Source of the DNA: Endocalyx cinctus
Lineage: Eukaryota > Ascomycota > Sordariomycetes > Amphisphaeriales > Apiosporaceae
Length of the DNA: 64,000 nt
Assembly: GCA_001600455.1 (NCBI GenBank)
Contig: BCKC01000009.1
Span: 1,364,001 to 1,428,000, forward strand
Direction: 5' to 3'
Positions 23,292 to 34,760 of this stretch are shown here, piece after piece (position 1 is the stretch's first letter; every line of letters starts with the position of its first letter). A program made the position numbers and the translations under genes. The notes beneath the pieces are model-generated. The model worked only from the letters and a program-made list of their open reading frames with translations, searched no databases and had not been told where the DNA came from.

Positions 23292-24076
23292 TCCTTTATC
23301 TTCCCCCTATTTGCTATAAGTTAGGAAACTTATATCGACAAAGGAAGAGGACAGGAAAAGATATAAGAGCGGAAAGGTCAAATAACATGAAAAAGCAAAT
23401 CGGTATGCACATGCAAGTTGTACTGTCAACTTTTCGTGTTATTTGAATTTGCGTGGGATATTGATATGAAGGTGCTGAAGAATATGGTTATTTTTTTTCG
23501 GTTTCAAAACTTGCTGTAATGGTTTCTCTTTGGAGTTTTTCCCTCATCTTCTGAAGATTCCAGCATTGAAACCATGGCAAGGTGTTTTACAGAGGAGGAG
23601 AAATGAGGGAATAATATAAAACACGCGTGCTTTGTCAACGAAGGAGATGAAATAGGTTATTTCTGTGCTCATGTTCATATTAAAGACTTACACACGCAGT
23701 CAACGCTTCTCAAATACGGATAGACCGAGAGGGGGAGAGGGAGAGAGAGAAAGGAGTACAATATTATAGATGGGTTAGATAACGAACAATGACCACCACG
23801 AGATCGAAGACTACTCAAAAGTATAAATATACATCAATTTCACAGATATAATCATGCGGGCTATAACTATCACATCGTCTAATATAGAAATACGCGATAT
23901 GGATAGGACAGGGATGAGGTTGTCGTAAGTTCCCATAAGATCAAATGAATATACATATAGTCGGATCTTATGGAAAAAGAGAAGTGCGTCCTAGCGGAAT
24001 CACGCCCCTTTTTTTTTTTCCACAGATAAAGAGAAAATAATGAGTATTATTTTTTTGATCTCTCTTTTTAGTTTTT
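23292..24076. other. Convergent 3' spacer UBR1 / SWD3
   Basis: 785 bp with a GA-rich purine tract (23728-23757, GAGAGGGGGAGAGGGAGAGA) and several T runs. No gene seen; it should hold both polyadenylation regions. Confidence 0.45.
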
Positions 24077-25847
24077 TTACTGCTCTTCCTTAACGTCTTC
24101 CTGCTTGAGAGGCGTCTCACTATGATCCTTCCGGGCACGACTATCGTCGCCGTCAATATCCATTTGATCACCTTCACCTTCGACACCACCACCATTTAGC
24201 TCCTTTCCCTCGCCCTCCGCTTCTACCGCACCATTATTCGCGTCCGTCACCGTCTGAACGCCATTCACCTTATCCCCCATCTCCTTCTCCGCCAACGCCT
24301 TATTCTTTTGATCATCTTCATCTTCATCTTCATTATCACCCCTATGTCTGTAAACCCTAATCTTCCCATCCTGGCCGGCGCTGACCATGGTATGGCCGTT
24401 GACGTCGACCCAGAAGCAGACGCCGTCCTGGTGGGCGGGGTGGATCCTCTGGACGATCTCCTTGGTGGTGACGTCCCAGAGGACGATATCGCCGTCCTCG
24501 GAGGCCGAGGCGACGAAGGCGGACCGACCGCCCTCGAGCGACCCGAAGCACGCGCCCACGCTGAAGGACGAGTTGACGTGCCCTTGGTACGTCTTCTTCA
24601 CGGCGCCCGAGACGTAGTCCCACAGCCGCAGGCACGAGTCGGACGAGGAGGCGAGCACGTACCGCCCGTTGGGCGCGAAGCAGACCGAGGTTACGGGCGG
24701 GTTGTCCTCGTGGACTAGCGTGCGGAGACATTGCCCCGTCGAGGTGTCCCATATTCGTCTGGAAAGAAGAGAGAAGAGAAAAAGGTTAGCGTGGGATATT
24801 AATTAGAAGCACGCGGATCACATAAAAAAAAAAAACTCACGTAAGTCCGTCCGTACTGCAACTAACGACCAAAGTACCATCCCTACAAAAATCGATACCG
24901 CTGACGGGGTCGCTGTGGGCGGGGAGGCTGCGCATGAGGCGACCGGCGCGGACGTCCCAGAGGAAGACGGCCTCGTCGTAGCTGCCGCTGGCGAGTATGT
25001 TACCCTTGGGGGAGAAGGCGAGGCAGTAGACGTAGTTGTGATGGCCCAGGAGTGGCTTCGCGCGCGCGGGCCGGCCCGTAACCCGATCCCAGAGGCGGAT
25101 CGCCTTGTCGTCCGAGCCCGAGGCGAGCGTCCGGCTGTCGGGCGACCAGGCCACCGACGACACGCCCGCCATGTGGCCCACCAAAGTGTCGAGGTGCCGG
25201 CCCGTCGAGGCGTCCCAGATCCGGATCGTGCCGTCGGCCGAGGACGAGACGATCCAGCGCCCGTCGGGCGATATCCGCACCTGCGAGACGGGCTTCTGGT
25301 GGCCCGAGAGCACGAGCCGGGCTACGTAGTGAGGTTTTTGCGCGGACGGTCGGGTCGGCGGGGTGGGCGTCGACGAGGTCGCGCGGTCGACGGCCGGGGT
25401 GGTGGTGTCGCGCGGCGACCTGGGCGAGCGGGAGAGCGTCGACGACGGGGATCTCGATCTGGATCTGGATCTCGAGGAGGCGCTGTCGGACCGGGATCTC
25501 GACCTCGATCGGGACGTCGACCTTCTGGTCCTCGAGCGAGACCTGGCGGACCTCGACCTGGCGGACCTCGATCGGCTGATAGACCGGGAACGGTCGCTCG
25601 AGTAACCCCTGGACCGACGGCGATTCCTGGCGGCTGGGCTCGTGGCGGACGAGGAGCTGTCGTCGTCGTTGTCTTCTCTCGTTCGTTCGCGTATGGATAC
25701 TCGTAAGGTATTGGTGTTTTGTTTCTTCTCGTCTCGCCTCTCCGGGGTGGTTTCGACGCTGTCTTCGTTGTCGCGAACTTTGCGCCTCTTGGAAGGGGGT
25801 AGGCGCATCGGGATTGGAGTATCGGTGGCAGAATCGACTTCTGACAT
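24077..25847 (-). CDS. SWD3: WDR5/Swd3-type WD40 protein, COMPASS histone H3K4 methyltransferase subunit
   Basis: WDR5/Swd3 proteins form a WD40 propeller that scaffolds the Set1/COMPASS complex for H3K4 methylation. Exon 1 (25847-24841) and exon 2 (24758-24077) join in phase 2 across an 82-nt GTGAGT...CCAG intron, giving TRIWD at the junction and 562 residues. The first 170 residues are disordered and packed with RS dipeptides ([18 protein letters not shown] and more). Seven WD repeats follow from about 175: [67 protein letters not shown] and [10 protein letters not shown]. This spacing matches WDR5, and the GHxxxV and VRIS/SPDG signatures support it. An acidic tail follows the last blade. 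Other WD40 scaffolds remain possible, but the repeat order and the [10 protein letters not shown] blade favour WDR5. It is convergent with UBR1. Confidence 0.82.
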
Positions 25848-27780
25848 GGTGACTTTGGTTTAAATGTATGTGTATATGAATATATTTGGATTCTTTTTTT
25901 CTTCTTCGATATTTCTCTCGTAAAGTCGATATATGACGTATGATTACTTAAATTAATTGGATGGCTACCGTCTGCATTCGCATATAAATTTAAAGATGAG
26001 GATTGTAAAGACATGAATAATTACTTCATGAACGTGTGCTAAACGCGTTTCTTCTTTTCTTTTCCGAGTTGTCAATTCAGTAAAACTTTAGTGGATATGT
26101 GCCCCTCTAATTAGTAATTACAGGGTGTAGGGGTGTATGTAGGTGTATGGGTCGTGCAGTGACTTCCTAGGAAGTCAAAGCCGACTTACATAATACTCTT
26201 AAATGTACATAGTACGAGAATATACTCTGTACAGTATTTTAATAAACGCTTCTAGACTTCTAGAGTACTCTGCTAGTCATTCAGTGGTTAGGTATCTGTA
26301 ATGTAGGCCTTACATAGTAGTCGCAGCGTTAGTGTAGTACCATATCCACTACAGTACAGTACCGTACACTACTACATAATATGTACGGAGTAGTGGTAAG
26401 CTGAAAATACCCCACTGATAGAAAACACTACAGAAGTACTCAAGCTCGGAGTACAAGTATGTTTTTATGGATCATCTACAGTTTACATTCTGTAGTAGGT
26501 AGGTACCTACATATAGATACATATATATAATTTCAGGCACATCGATCTACCTAGTATATATGGTATAGGCTTCAAAAAATATCGCTGTAAGTTCTCCACT
26601 TCCATTACTACCTAGATACACTGTAATCCCGGCATAAGTACCTACTTCGGCACGTATAGAACATGTACATTATGTAGGTAGGTATTATGTACGGGGTATA
26701 CTATAGGGCACTGCCTACCTAGGTAGGTACCTATACACTGAACCTTATACGCTACGTAGTGTACGATTACAGAGTACATTACATCGCTATGCACGTCTGA
26801 CCGTTACACTAACACACCACTAAAAGTCAATAAATACCCTCGCTGTACATTTTAACTTATTAGTATATCCGGCCGCTCCCGTGCCCTTCCTACATTACAT
26901 ACCGCCACCGAGTAAGTGATTCTCACCCTGGTATACATATTCACACCTCCAAAGGCATACATTTAATCTATATTCAACATCATATGTGTATAAGTACTTA
27001 TTTACCGTATATGACTCGTTAGTACCTCAATACTTTAGTTACGAGGGTGTCATTTATGGCTTACATCCTTTTTGATCCTTCCGAGGATACGAATCAATCA
27101 TATCCTTACTTTATCTGAAGACCTACATATCATGACATACAATATATACAAAACAAAAAGAAGAAGAAAAACCAGTCAAGGGATCTTCCCAGTAAAAGGG
27201 TACTTTTTGTGTGGGGAGGTGGAAAGAAATATTAATGCAAGGTATCATTTATCATTAATCAATTGACGTACGGATTATGGATTACTTGTACATATAAGGG
27301 TGAGAGAAATATGGAATTATCCCCGTCTTTTTCTCTGCTATGTTTCCTTAACATTTCTTATTATAACTCCGATTCGACAAGGAAGGGTAAAGGTAGCTTT
27401 TTTAGCTTAACTGACAGCCATTCCTTTATATTTAATATTTGATATTAAAATTACAATCTGCCAGTCTGCCTCGCACATCCCGTCTATCTCTATCTGGACC
27501 TTTCTATCTTTTTTTTTTCCGCACTGAAAAATTTTAAGTGTTTCTTTTCTTCGATCTCAAAAAAAAAAAAAAAAAAATTAAGGGTATCAGAGTGACCGCC
27601 ATCTCCCTGCAAGACGATGCCAATATATTAGGAAGTTTGCAAATTCTCCTATATCCAAGTTCTGTTACTCGTTTAGGTTTAGAGGGAAACACCAAAACAA
27701 AAAGGCCAATTACAACCGTAACTTGAGACTAGAATTTCAGACGAAACCCGAAACGATAGTAGAAAAAGAAGAAAAGAAAA
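25848..27780. promoter_or_regulatory. 1.9-kb divergent intergenic region SWD3 / ISC1
   Basis: Holds the two divergent promoters. The middle (26300-26760) is dense in TAC/GTA words and in palindromes of the GTAGGTACCTAC type. A 17-nt A run lies at 27561-27577, just after pyrimidine tracts. No gene or conserved exon recognised. Confidence 0.5.
26490..26740. repeat. Clustered GTAGGTACCTAC-type palindromes
   Basis: Direct reading shows GTAGTAGGTAGGTACCTACAT at 26492-26512, GTAGGTAGGTATT at 26674-26686, CCTACCTAGGTAGG (perfect 14-nt palindrome, 26714-26727) and TAGGTACCTA (perfect palindrome, 26724-26733). The same words recur at 36790-36831, 55985-56060, 57010-57150 and near both ends of the 61-64 kb spacer. 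No coding content. They look like a dispersed family of short AT-rich palindromes, not a tandem array. Confidence 0.75.
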
Positions 27781-29971
27781 ATGGCTGAGCTACCCCTCGA
27801 GCTCAATGTCATCACTATTAACTGCTGGGGCCTACTGTATCTGAGCCCTCACCGGGCCGAGCGCTTGACGGCGATAGGACGGTACATAGCGGAGAGCGAC
27901 CCGAGTCCGCATATCGTCGCTTTGCAGGAGGTTTGGACCCGGGAGGACTATCTTTCTATCCGGCGCGAGACCCGGTACCAACTGCCGTTTGGCAAGTTTT
28001 ACAATTCCGGTCCCATTGGCTCCGGCCTGGTCATCCTCTCTAAATGGCCTATAGAGGAGAGTTCCATGCGCAGATATCCTCTCAACGGACGCCCGACCGC
28101 TTTCTTCAGGGGGGATTGGTATGTTGGAAAAGGGGTGGCTTGTGCCCGTATCAGGTTCGGAAATGAGGAAAAGGACGTCATTGAAGTCTTTAATACTCAT
28201 GTAGGGAATATTTCTTTCCTTTTTTTTCTCGCAGTCTTGAGTTTGATCTCAGACTATAATTCGTTTTCCCCTTTTCTTAAGATTTACGTACTCACAAGTT
28301 CCAATATGAAAACAGACACACGCTATCTACGAACATCCTCCACGGAAGGACAGCTATTACGTCCACCGGCTTTCTCAAGCCTGGGAGATTGCCAAGTTAA
28401 TCCGATCCGCGGCCGAAAAAGGTCACCTAGCCTTAGCGCTGGGTGATTTCAACGACGTACCACTCTCGCTCCCCCACCGGCTCATCACGGCGCACAGTCC
28501 CGCTCGGGACGCTTGGCGCGCCTTGCACCCGGAATCATCCCTCGGTTCAGCAGAGCACGAAGCCGAGCGCGCCCGCCGGAGACCGGTCCCCACCGCCATC
28601 TACAACGTGGACGAGAACGGAGTGACGAGCAACAGCGTGTTCAATACCTGGGCATGGAAGAAGCTGTCGAAGTCGGAGCGGAAGCGACACCTTCAGCACG
28701 TGAGGTCCGAGAAGAAGGAAGTGGCGGCGAGTCGACTACAACAGCAGGAACGACAGGGCGACATGTTGAACATAAGCGATGATGATATTCCCGAAGAACC
28801 GCCAGCTGTAGTTTCAGACACGCTCGACAAGCGAGGAAAGCGTATTGATTACATATTCTTTTCGAGAGGCCATTGTCCCTCTTACTCCTCCCCGCCCGCC
28901 GTGCGCGAGATCATCGATACCGCCGCCGTCACTTCTCCCAAATACAGCCAGGGGGCCTCGTTTGACCGCGGCGACAACCGACGACCCTCATCTTACGGAT
29001 TGGATAATAACGGTCAATCCCAACAACCGAACCGATTCTCCCTCACCCAAAATCTCCCGCCACCCGGCTGGGTCGTCAAAGATGTTCGCGTCGGTCTCAC
29101 GGAACGACATCCCGAGTTGGGATGTTCGCTCAGCGACCATTTCTCGGTCGAAGCCACACTATTATTTCACATTCCCCGCCCCAACCCTAATCACCACCTA
29201 TCGAGCGACGCCGACGAAAAACAGCAGCAGCACCAGCAGCACCAGCAAATCCCGCTATCCTACATCCATCCGAGCAAGCAGCAAGCCGCCGTAAGAAGAC
29301 AGCAGAGCCGCGAAAGCGTGACGTCGACCGAAGCCGGGCCGGGCACGTTGGGAGACCGCGCCTTGGCGGTCGAGAAGGGCACCTATCTGCAGACGCCGCG
29401 GGGATCGACGGAATCGCCGTCGAGGTACTACGACGAGCACGACGCGCCGCCGCCCATGCCCGGTTACTACGTCGGCCCGATCCCCGAAGACGCGGCCGCG
29501 TACCCGCGCCGTCGGCGTACTACTACTCCTCCGACCTTCCACGCGGCCCCCGAAATCTTCGACGCCCAGCTCCGCGATACGTACCCGCCCACGTGCGAGG
29601 GCCTGCACTGCTCCGTGTACGACGAGATGCTCGTGTCGATCCGGTCGTACGCCGCCCGCGCCTCGACCCAGCGCCGCCTGCGCTCCTTCCACTGCCTCTT
29701 CTGGGTCGTCGTCAACCTCGGCTTCTGGATCGGCGGCTGGTTCCTCCCTCTGCGCGCTTCCTCGCGAGCGGCGAGTTTTGTTTTCATGCTCGTCGGGTCC
29801 GTCGGCCTCGTCGCGGGCGTCGTCGACGGTCTCCTCGCCCTGCTCTTCTTCGGCTCCGAGATCAGGGCCCTGCGCGAGTTCGAGTGGGAGGTCATGAACG
29901 TTAGGGCCGCCGCTAGCGGCGCGGGCGGGTTGGGTGGTATCGGGGATGATGATGATGAGATGTCTTGGTAA
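27781..29971 (+). CDS. ISC1: Inositol phosphosphingolipid phospholipase C (neutral sphingomyelinase family)
   Basis: ISC1-type enzymes hydrolyse inositol phosphosphingolipids to ceramide at ER and mitochondrial membranes. Exon 1 (27781-28200) and exon 2 (28316-29971) join in phase 0 across a 115-nt intron (donor GTAGGG, acceptor AACAG), giving 691 residues. The junction rebuilds FNTHTHAIYEHP, a conserved active-site segment. The endonuclease/phosphatase fold is marked by the start ITINCWGL, ALQEVW (metal-binding Glu), GDFNDVP (catalytic Asp), KRIDYIFF and LSDHFSVEA (catalytic Asp-His). Fungal features are a long Gln/Ser-rich insert (about 430-530) and two C-terminal membrane spans, FHCLFWVVVNLGFWIGGWFL and FVFMLVGSVGLVAGVVDGLL. 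The frame is open throughout with all catalytic residues present. It is convergent with the PUK1-like kinase. Confidence 0.93.
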
Positions 29972-30926
29972 ATTCTTTTCTTTTTTTTTTTTTTTTTTTG
30001 CTGGTGCTCTTTTTTCTCGAGGGCCCCGTGAAAAAAAAAGGAGTGAGGAAGAAAAGGAAAATAAAATTCCCAGAGAATAGGTTCTTCTCTACCTCTGCGG
30101 TTTACTGAAAGGATGATAGAAGGAAGAAAATGAAGATAGGGGAAGCCGTTTAACTGGATGATTCATTCACTCGATTTTCGTTTACCTTCGACCTATTTTT
30201 TCATCGCATCACGTTGTTCGCAAACAAAACTAGTTCATCTATCCCTTACGATCTTCCCAAGGAGAAAAAAGCGGGTTCCTTCATCCAGTTTATTCAGACA
30301 AGACTTCATCGTTGAGTTGGGTATAATAGGTGTAAGGAGGGAAAGGAAAGGAAGGGGGGAGGAGGGCAAACAGACCCGTGTCACACACGTCCTGTAATGT
30401 TACCAAAGACTCGTCCTCTCCTTTTATGTTGGTGGTTGTGCCTCATGAGTCACTCTCTTTATTATTTTTTTATTGTTAATGATACCATTAGGAAATGATA
30501 CTACTCTAATTATTACTATTATTTTTTTTTGTTCCTGTTTTACTTGTTGTTTTACTCTCTCTCCCCTTTTGATACTCTAACCCCCCTTGACTTAATGTCT
30601 TGACTATAATTGAAGCTTAAGTTCGAGTGAGTGAGACATAGGTTCTCTTCTTTTCTTCTCTTTCCTCCTCCTTCAACTCCGAGTGTTCCTATCGCCCATC
30701 CCACTCTTAACCAACACTACGACGATGATGATGTGAATAATGACGATGATAATACCTATATTAATATTTTTCTCTTCTTCCTTCTCCCTCCTTAACCTTT
30801 TCTTCGCCATTTTTTTATTATTATCCACCATACAAATTTCCCTTTCCTTTTTCCTCTTAAAATTTAAAAGGGATGTAAGAAGAGAAACAAAGACAAAAAC
30901 AAAGAGGAGAAAGAAGGAGAAAAAAT
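29972..30926. other. Convergent 3' spacer ISC1 / kinase
   Basis: 955 bp, strongly pyrimidine-rich on the plus strand in 30400-30870, with T runs at 29978-29999 and 30521-30530. No gene seen; the 81-codon frame at 30740-30985 is low complexity. Confidence 0.45.
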
Positions 30927-33910
30927 TCAGTATACCCCCTCGATTCGGCGATAAGCGTAACCCAAGAAAGCCGTCTGCCTCCTGATCCCGAGGACCACGG
31001 TCCTCAACCCCCTATCGCGTAGCAGGCGATCGCGAGGCCTCTTCTTCTCCCTCTTCCCGAAGGTCCTTACAAAAATCTTCATCTCTTCCTCGAGCCTGAG
31101 GCGCTGATGCTGCTGTTGACGATCCGCCGCCGACGACGACGACGACAAAAGCGCGCCCACCATGCTCTCGATCTCCCGATCCGCCCGCTTCAGCCGGGCC
31201 GCGTCGTACGGCGTCGCCACGAGGTGCGATAGCGGCGCCCGGAGGTGCCACGGGAAGCGTGACAGCGCCGCTTGCATCGCCGCCACGCGCTGCGGGTTCT
31301 TGACGTGGTTATAGTTGTCGTTGATGAGCGGGCGGGGCGCATGATTGCTGCTCGGGTCCGGCGGCGCGTTGCTCGTCATCGGTATCATCGATGGGGCTGA
31401 CATGCAGTAATTTGTTACGCATCCTAGCATATCTGGCGAGGATATGGTTGATATACCGTTAGGATAGACGTTTTGGAGGCAAAGCTGCTTTTGTTGATCT
31501 GTCGCGTCGTGGGGAACCTGTATATTTCTTCCCTCTTCTTCTCCGTCGGTCTCGGTGTGCGAAGAGGACCAGTCGGAGATAGAATCCTCCTCATCGAAGT
31601 AGTGCGTATCCTCGATGCTGTGGATCTGTGGTACGAACGGTGGTGTTACCTGGTGTAGTCTGTCCTAAGGAATGTCGCGGAACCACCGGTGCGCCTTGAT
31701 GTCCTTGGCATCGTAAGGGTGTACGGCCCGATGTTTCCAGTCTTGGTTATAGGGCTGATGATGAGTCGCGGTATACTTCATATTGATATTTTCCATGTCA
31801 TAGTTATTATATGTTGAATTGTAATTGTTATCTATCGTCGACTGACCATTACCCGCTGCCGCGTCTCGGAGCCGATACCGTTTGGAGGACAGTCGTCCCT
31901 CTTTCTCGCGAATGAGTCCTACCATCAGGTCCATGCAGCGACGGGAGATGACGGGTCGCGGCGGGAACGCGAAGGTCTGCTTATGGTTGACGATGTTGCG
32001 CTTGGTCTGCTGCCGGCCGCCTTCCTCCGATAGAAAAGGCGTGTGCCCGTACAGGCACTCGTACAGGATGACGCCTAGGCTCCACTAATCGCACCGCGCG
32101 TCGTAGTCGCCCTCGCGTATCACCTCGGGCGCCATGTACTGGCTCGTGCCGACGCAGGAGCGAGCCGCGCTTCGGGTGCTGCAGCGGTTACGCCAGTTGA
32201 GTAAAGGTTCTTCGCGCCAGCTCAGGCCTCCGTGGGCGGAGCGGCGCGCCAGGACCGGCATCTCGTGCTTACTCATGGCCGCGGTGGCTCCCTTGGCCCA
32301 CTTCATGGTGCCGGGGAGGCCCTCCGCCTGGTCCGTGGCGTCCCCCTCGACGTGGATGCCGAGCCGGTGCAGGAGGCTGTATCGCTGCGTTTGGTAGTAC
32401 CCCGTGTCGTGCGACCAGTGGCCGTCGAAGGCCAGCCCGAAGTCGGAAATCTTCAGGTGGCCCGACGCCGATATAAGGAAGTTGTCCGGCTTGATATCCC
32501 GGTGTATACACCGGAGCGCGTGCGCCTCCTCGATGCACAGGATCATCTCGGCGATGTAAAACTTGGCTACCGGCTCCGCCAAGATATTTTCCCGAATGAG
32601 CAATCCCAAGAAGTCGCCCCCGGGCATGTAATCCATCACGAGGTATAAGTTCCCCGCGTCCTGGAAGCTGGCGATGAGGGGCACGATCCATTTCGACCCT
32701 TCTGATGCCACCAGAAAGTCGCGCTCGGCTCGCAGGTGCCCCTCCTGGCTCGTCCTCAGCATGGCCGATTTACGGATGACCTTCATAGCGCGGACCCTAT
32801 GTCGGGCGTTCTTCTCGCGGACGAGTCGGACGACGCCAAAGCTCCCTTTCCCTAAGATCTTGAGGGTCTCGTAACCGTCGGTGAGTCGGTTATGCTCCCC
32901 TTTGACAGCACCGATACTCTTTACCATGAGCGCGCGCGTCTCTCGAAGATATTGAGTCTCACGCTGGTAGAAAATCTGACGACGCTGGTCCTTCTCCGTC
33001 GTCGTCAGGTGGTGGTTGTTGTACAGCTCACTCTCTAGGTAACGTAGCCGTATGGAACGAGGGGTCGGTTTGAATAGTTTCTCATTGAAGTACGTCTCGA
33101 GGAATATTTTGGCGGCGGCGGCCCTTTCCACCGTCACGACCGAGGGAGCCGTGATGTCCAGTGCGGATTCCTGAATCGTCGTGAGACTATTGGAATCTAG
33201 CGTCGAGGCACTTTCGTAATCGTCGTACTCGGGGCAGTGGACGGTGCTCGCGTGATACCGCTTGTCGCCGGAGTGATTGTTGTCTTTACACGATTTTTTG
33301 GACTCGATCGAAGTCTTGGCCGTGGTATTGGTCCCGGTCGTAGGCCCCGAGTATTTGCCACTGGACGTCGTGTTGCTGTTTGACTTGCTATTAGACGTGA
33401 ATAAGTCGACTACCGGCTCGCCGGCCGGCCGAGGATCGTCGATAACCGTCCTCTCGACCGAAGGTGCGGTTTTCCTGATCTTCTTGGGTCTGATTCGATG
33501 GACCACCGTGGCGGAAGCAGCAGCGAAGGGATTCCGGAGGAATGGCATGGCCATCTTCCCGAACCTCCATCTTCGTTCCGGTATGATGACGTTATTTGGA
33601 CTAGGTGAAGGTGCGGGCCACGTTATGTTCGGCTCTCTAACAGAGTTTGAAGAGACTTAATAGTACATAGGTGTCAGAGGAGTAAGCTCAGTTAGATGTT
33701 TTCTTTCTTCAAACACTCACCACTATTGGTGAGAGACCGTAACGCTGACATCATTTGAAAACTTTGCCTTCCATGTCGTTTGATTTTTCGTGGAGGTTCA
33801 CCCCGTTCCGGGACGGATTGTGAGGTTGGCGTGGGGGAGATCGCTGGGGACGTCCCATTATCTAAGCTGAGAGCTGGTAAACTTCCCACAGAGGCTAACC
33901 CACGCTTCAT
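30927..33910 (-). CDS. PUK1: PUK1-like protein kinase with two in-frame TAG codons at conserved Trp positions
   Basis: A serine/threonine kinase of the AGC/NDR type. Exon 1 (33910-33721) and exon 2 (33655-30927) join in phase 1 (GTGAGT donor, TTAAG acceptor), giving 972 codons. Kinase motifs: GKGSFGVV (about 330), AMKVIRKSAM, HRDIKPDN (catalytic D450), SDFGLAF (D468), then a long insert before GTSQYMAPEVI. The frame then reads Y-D-A-R-C-D, TAG (codon 587, 32087-32085), W-S-L-G-V-I-L-Y-E. It continues to F-R-D-I-P, TAG (codon 727, 31667-31665), D-R-L-H-Q-V-T-P-P-F and on to a natural TGA at 30927, ending near LGIRRQTAFLGYAYRR. Relatives have Trp at both TAG positions, so a single A-to-G change in each mRNA codon (UAG to UGG) restores the protein. 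Fusarium PUK1 is edited in just this part of its kinase domain. No other stop or frameshift occurs. A very young pseudogene is the alternative. Confidence 0.85.
31665..31667 (-). other. Second in-frame TAG in the kinase C-terminal extension: candidate A-to-I edited codon
   Basis: Context GAC ATT CCT TAG GAC AGA CTA reads D-I-P-stop-D-R-L. The kinase extension motif is I-P-W-D-R-L-H, so TAG again replaces TGG. The frame continues for 246 further codons to TGA with recognisable C-terminal conservation. Confidence 0.72.
32085..32087 (-). other. In-frame TAG at the kinase D-x-W-S-L-G tryptophan: candidate A-to-I edited codon
   Basis: Codon context GAT TAG TGG AGC CTA GGC reads C-D-stop-W-S-L-G. 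Kinases of this group read C-D-W-W-S-L-G. The A is preceded by U and followed by G in the mRNA, the favoured fungal editing context. In Fusarium PUK1, two adjacent UAGs occupy this W-W pair; here the second W is genomically TGG. Confidence 0.75.
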
Positions 33911-34760
33911 GATGGATAATAAAACTAGTAGCAGTAATGTGTTTGTTTCTCGTCACCTCTGTGAGAAATAATGATTAATTATAGAGAAGTTTAAGAAAGA
34001 CCCTTGAGTTCGCGAAGAACTCCCCTTCTAATGACTGTGAGATATAGATATAGATGAGGAGAACTTCAAAACGAGTCTTTAGAAATAAATAAACGTCTTG
34101 AGTAGACATGATTGCGAATTACGGGGAATATCGATCGTTTCTTTAACAAAATGTTTCATCTTGCTAGGCCAATTAGTTAGTTGCACCTCCCATAACTATA
34201 TGTCATTCCGCTAAATTACCTGATAAAGTTGGACATAGACAAGAAACTGCAACCGATTATAGTACCTTAGTACTATGAGGTATGTCGCCGCTCCTATCTA
34301 AGAGAGTTATAATGCCGTATATGCCACGATTATTATATGAACTTGATGTTTTATTTGCTTATACATTTATTGACTTGACAAAGGTCTAAGCTAACTACGA
34401 GATGAAAAGCAACTACATTTATACGCGAAACCCAATCCATCGGGTGAGTAAAGAAAATAAAACCAGTTTTTTAATACGCCAGTTATGCAATGCAGACCTC
34501 GTCATCCCTTATGACAACATCTGCTTCCCGTTGTCTTAAGAACGGATCCTCGCAGACCTCGCGCCGGTCAGAGACCCCACAGCGCATAGTAGAGGTTCCG
34601 AAATAAACCATTTGCCATCCATAGATTATTTGGTGTATCCGAACACGACTTCAGTCCTAAAACAGAAAATAGAGTACAGTTGAAGTGGTATCTGCAGGGT
34701 AAAGGAAAAAGTGACGAAATATAGGCGATGAAATGATGCTTCAATCTTCTAGAAGCCAAC
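33911..34760. promoter_or_regulatory. Spacer and kinase promoter region
   Basis: 850 bp between the kinase start and the FKBP stop (tandem, minus strand). AT-rich; no gene. The kinase 5' leader probably lies in 33911-34100. Confidence 0.45.

Noticed and set aside
24915..25706. 263-codon open frame on the plus strand
   Set aside because: It is the antisense shadow of the SWD3 exon (RS-rich and WD repeats); its product is Arg/Gly/Pro-rich with no domain.
30927..33910. Genome-wide reassignment of TAG to tryptophan
   Set aside because: TAG ends other intact genes here, for example the RED-family gene at 1911 and REV1 at 7612-7614, so the codon is a normal stop in this genome.
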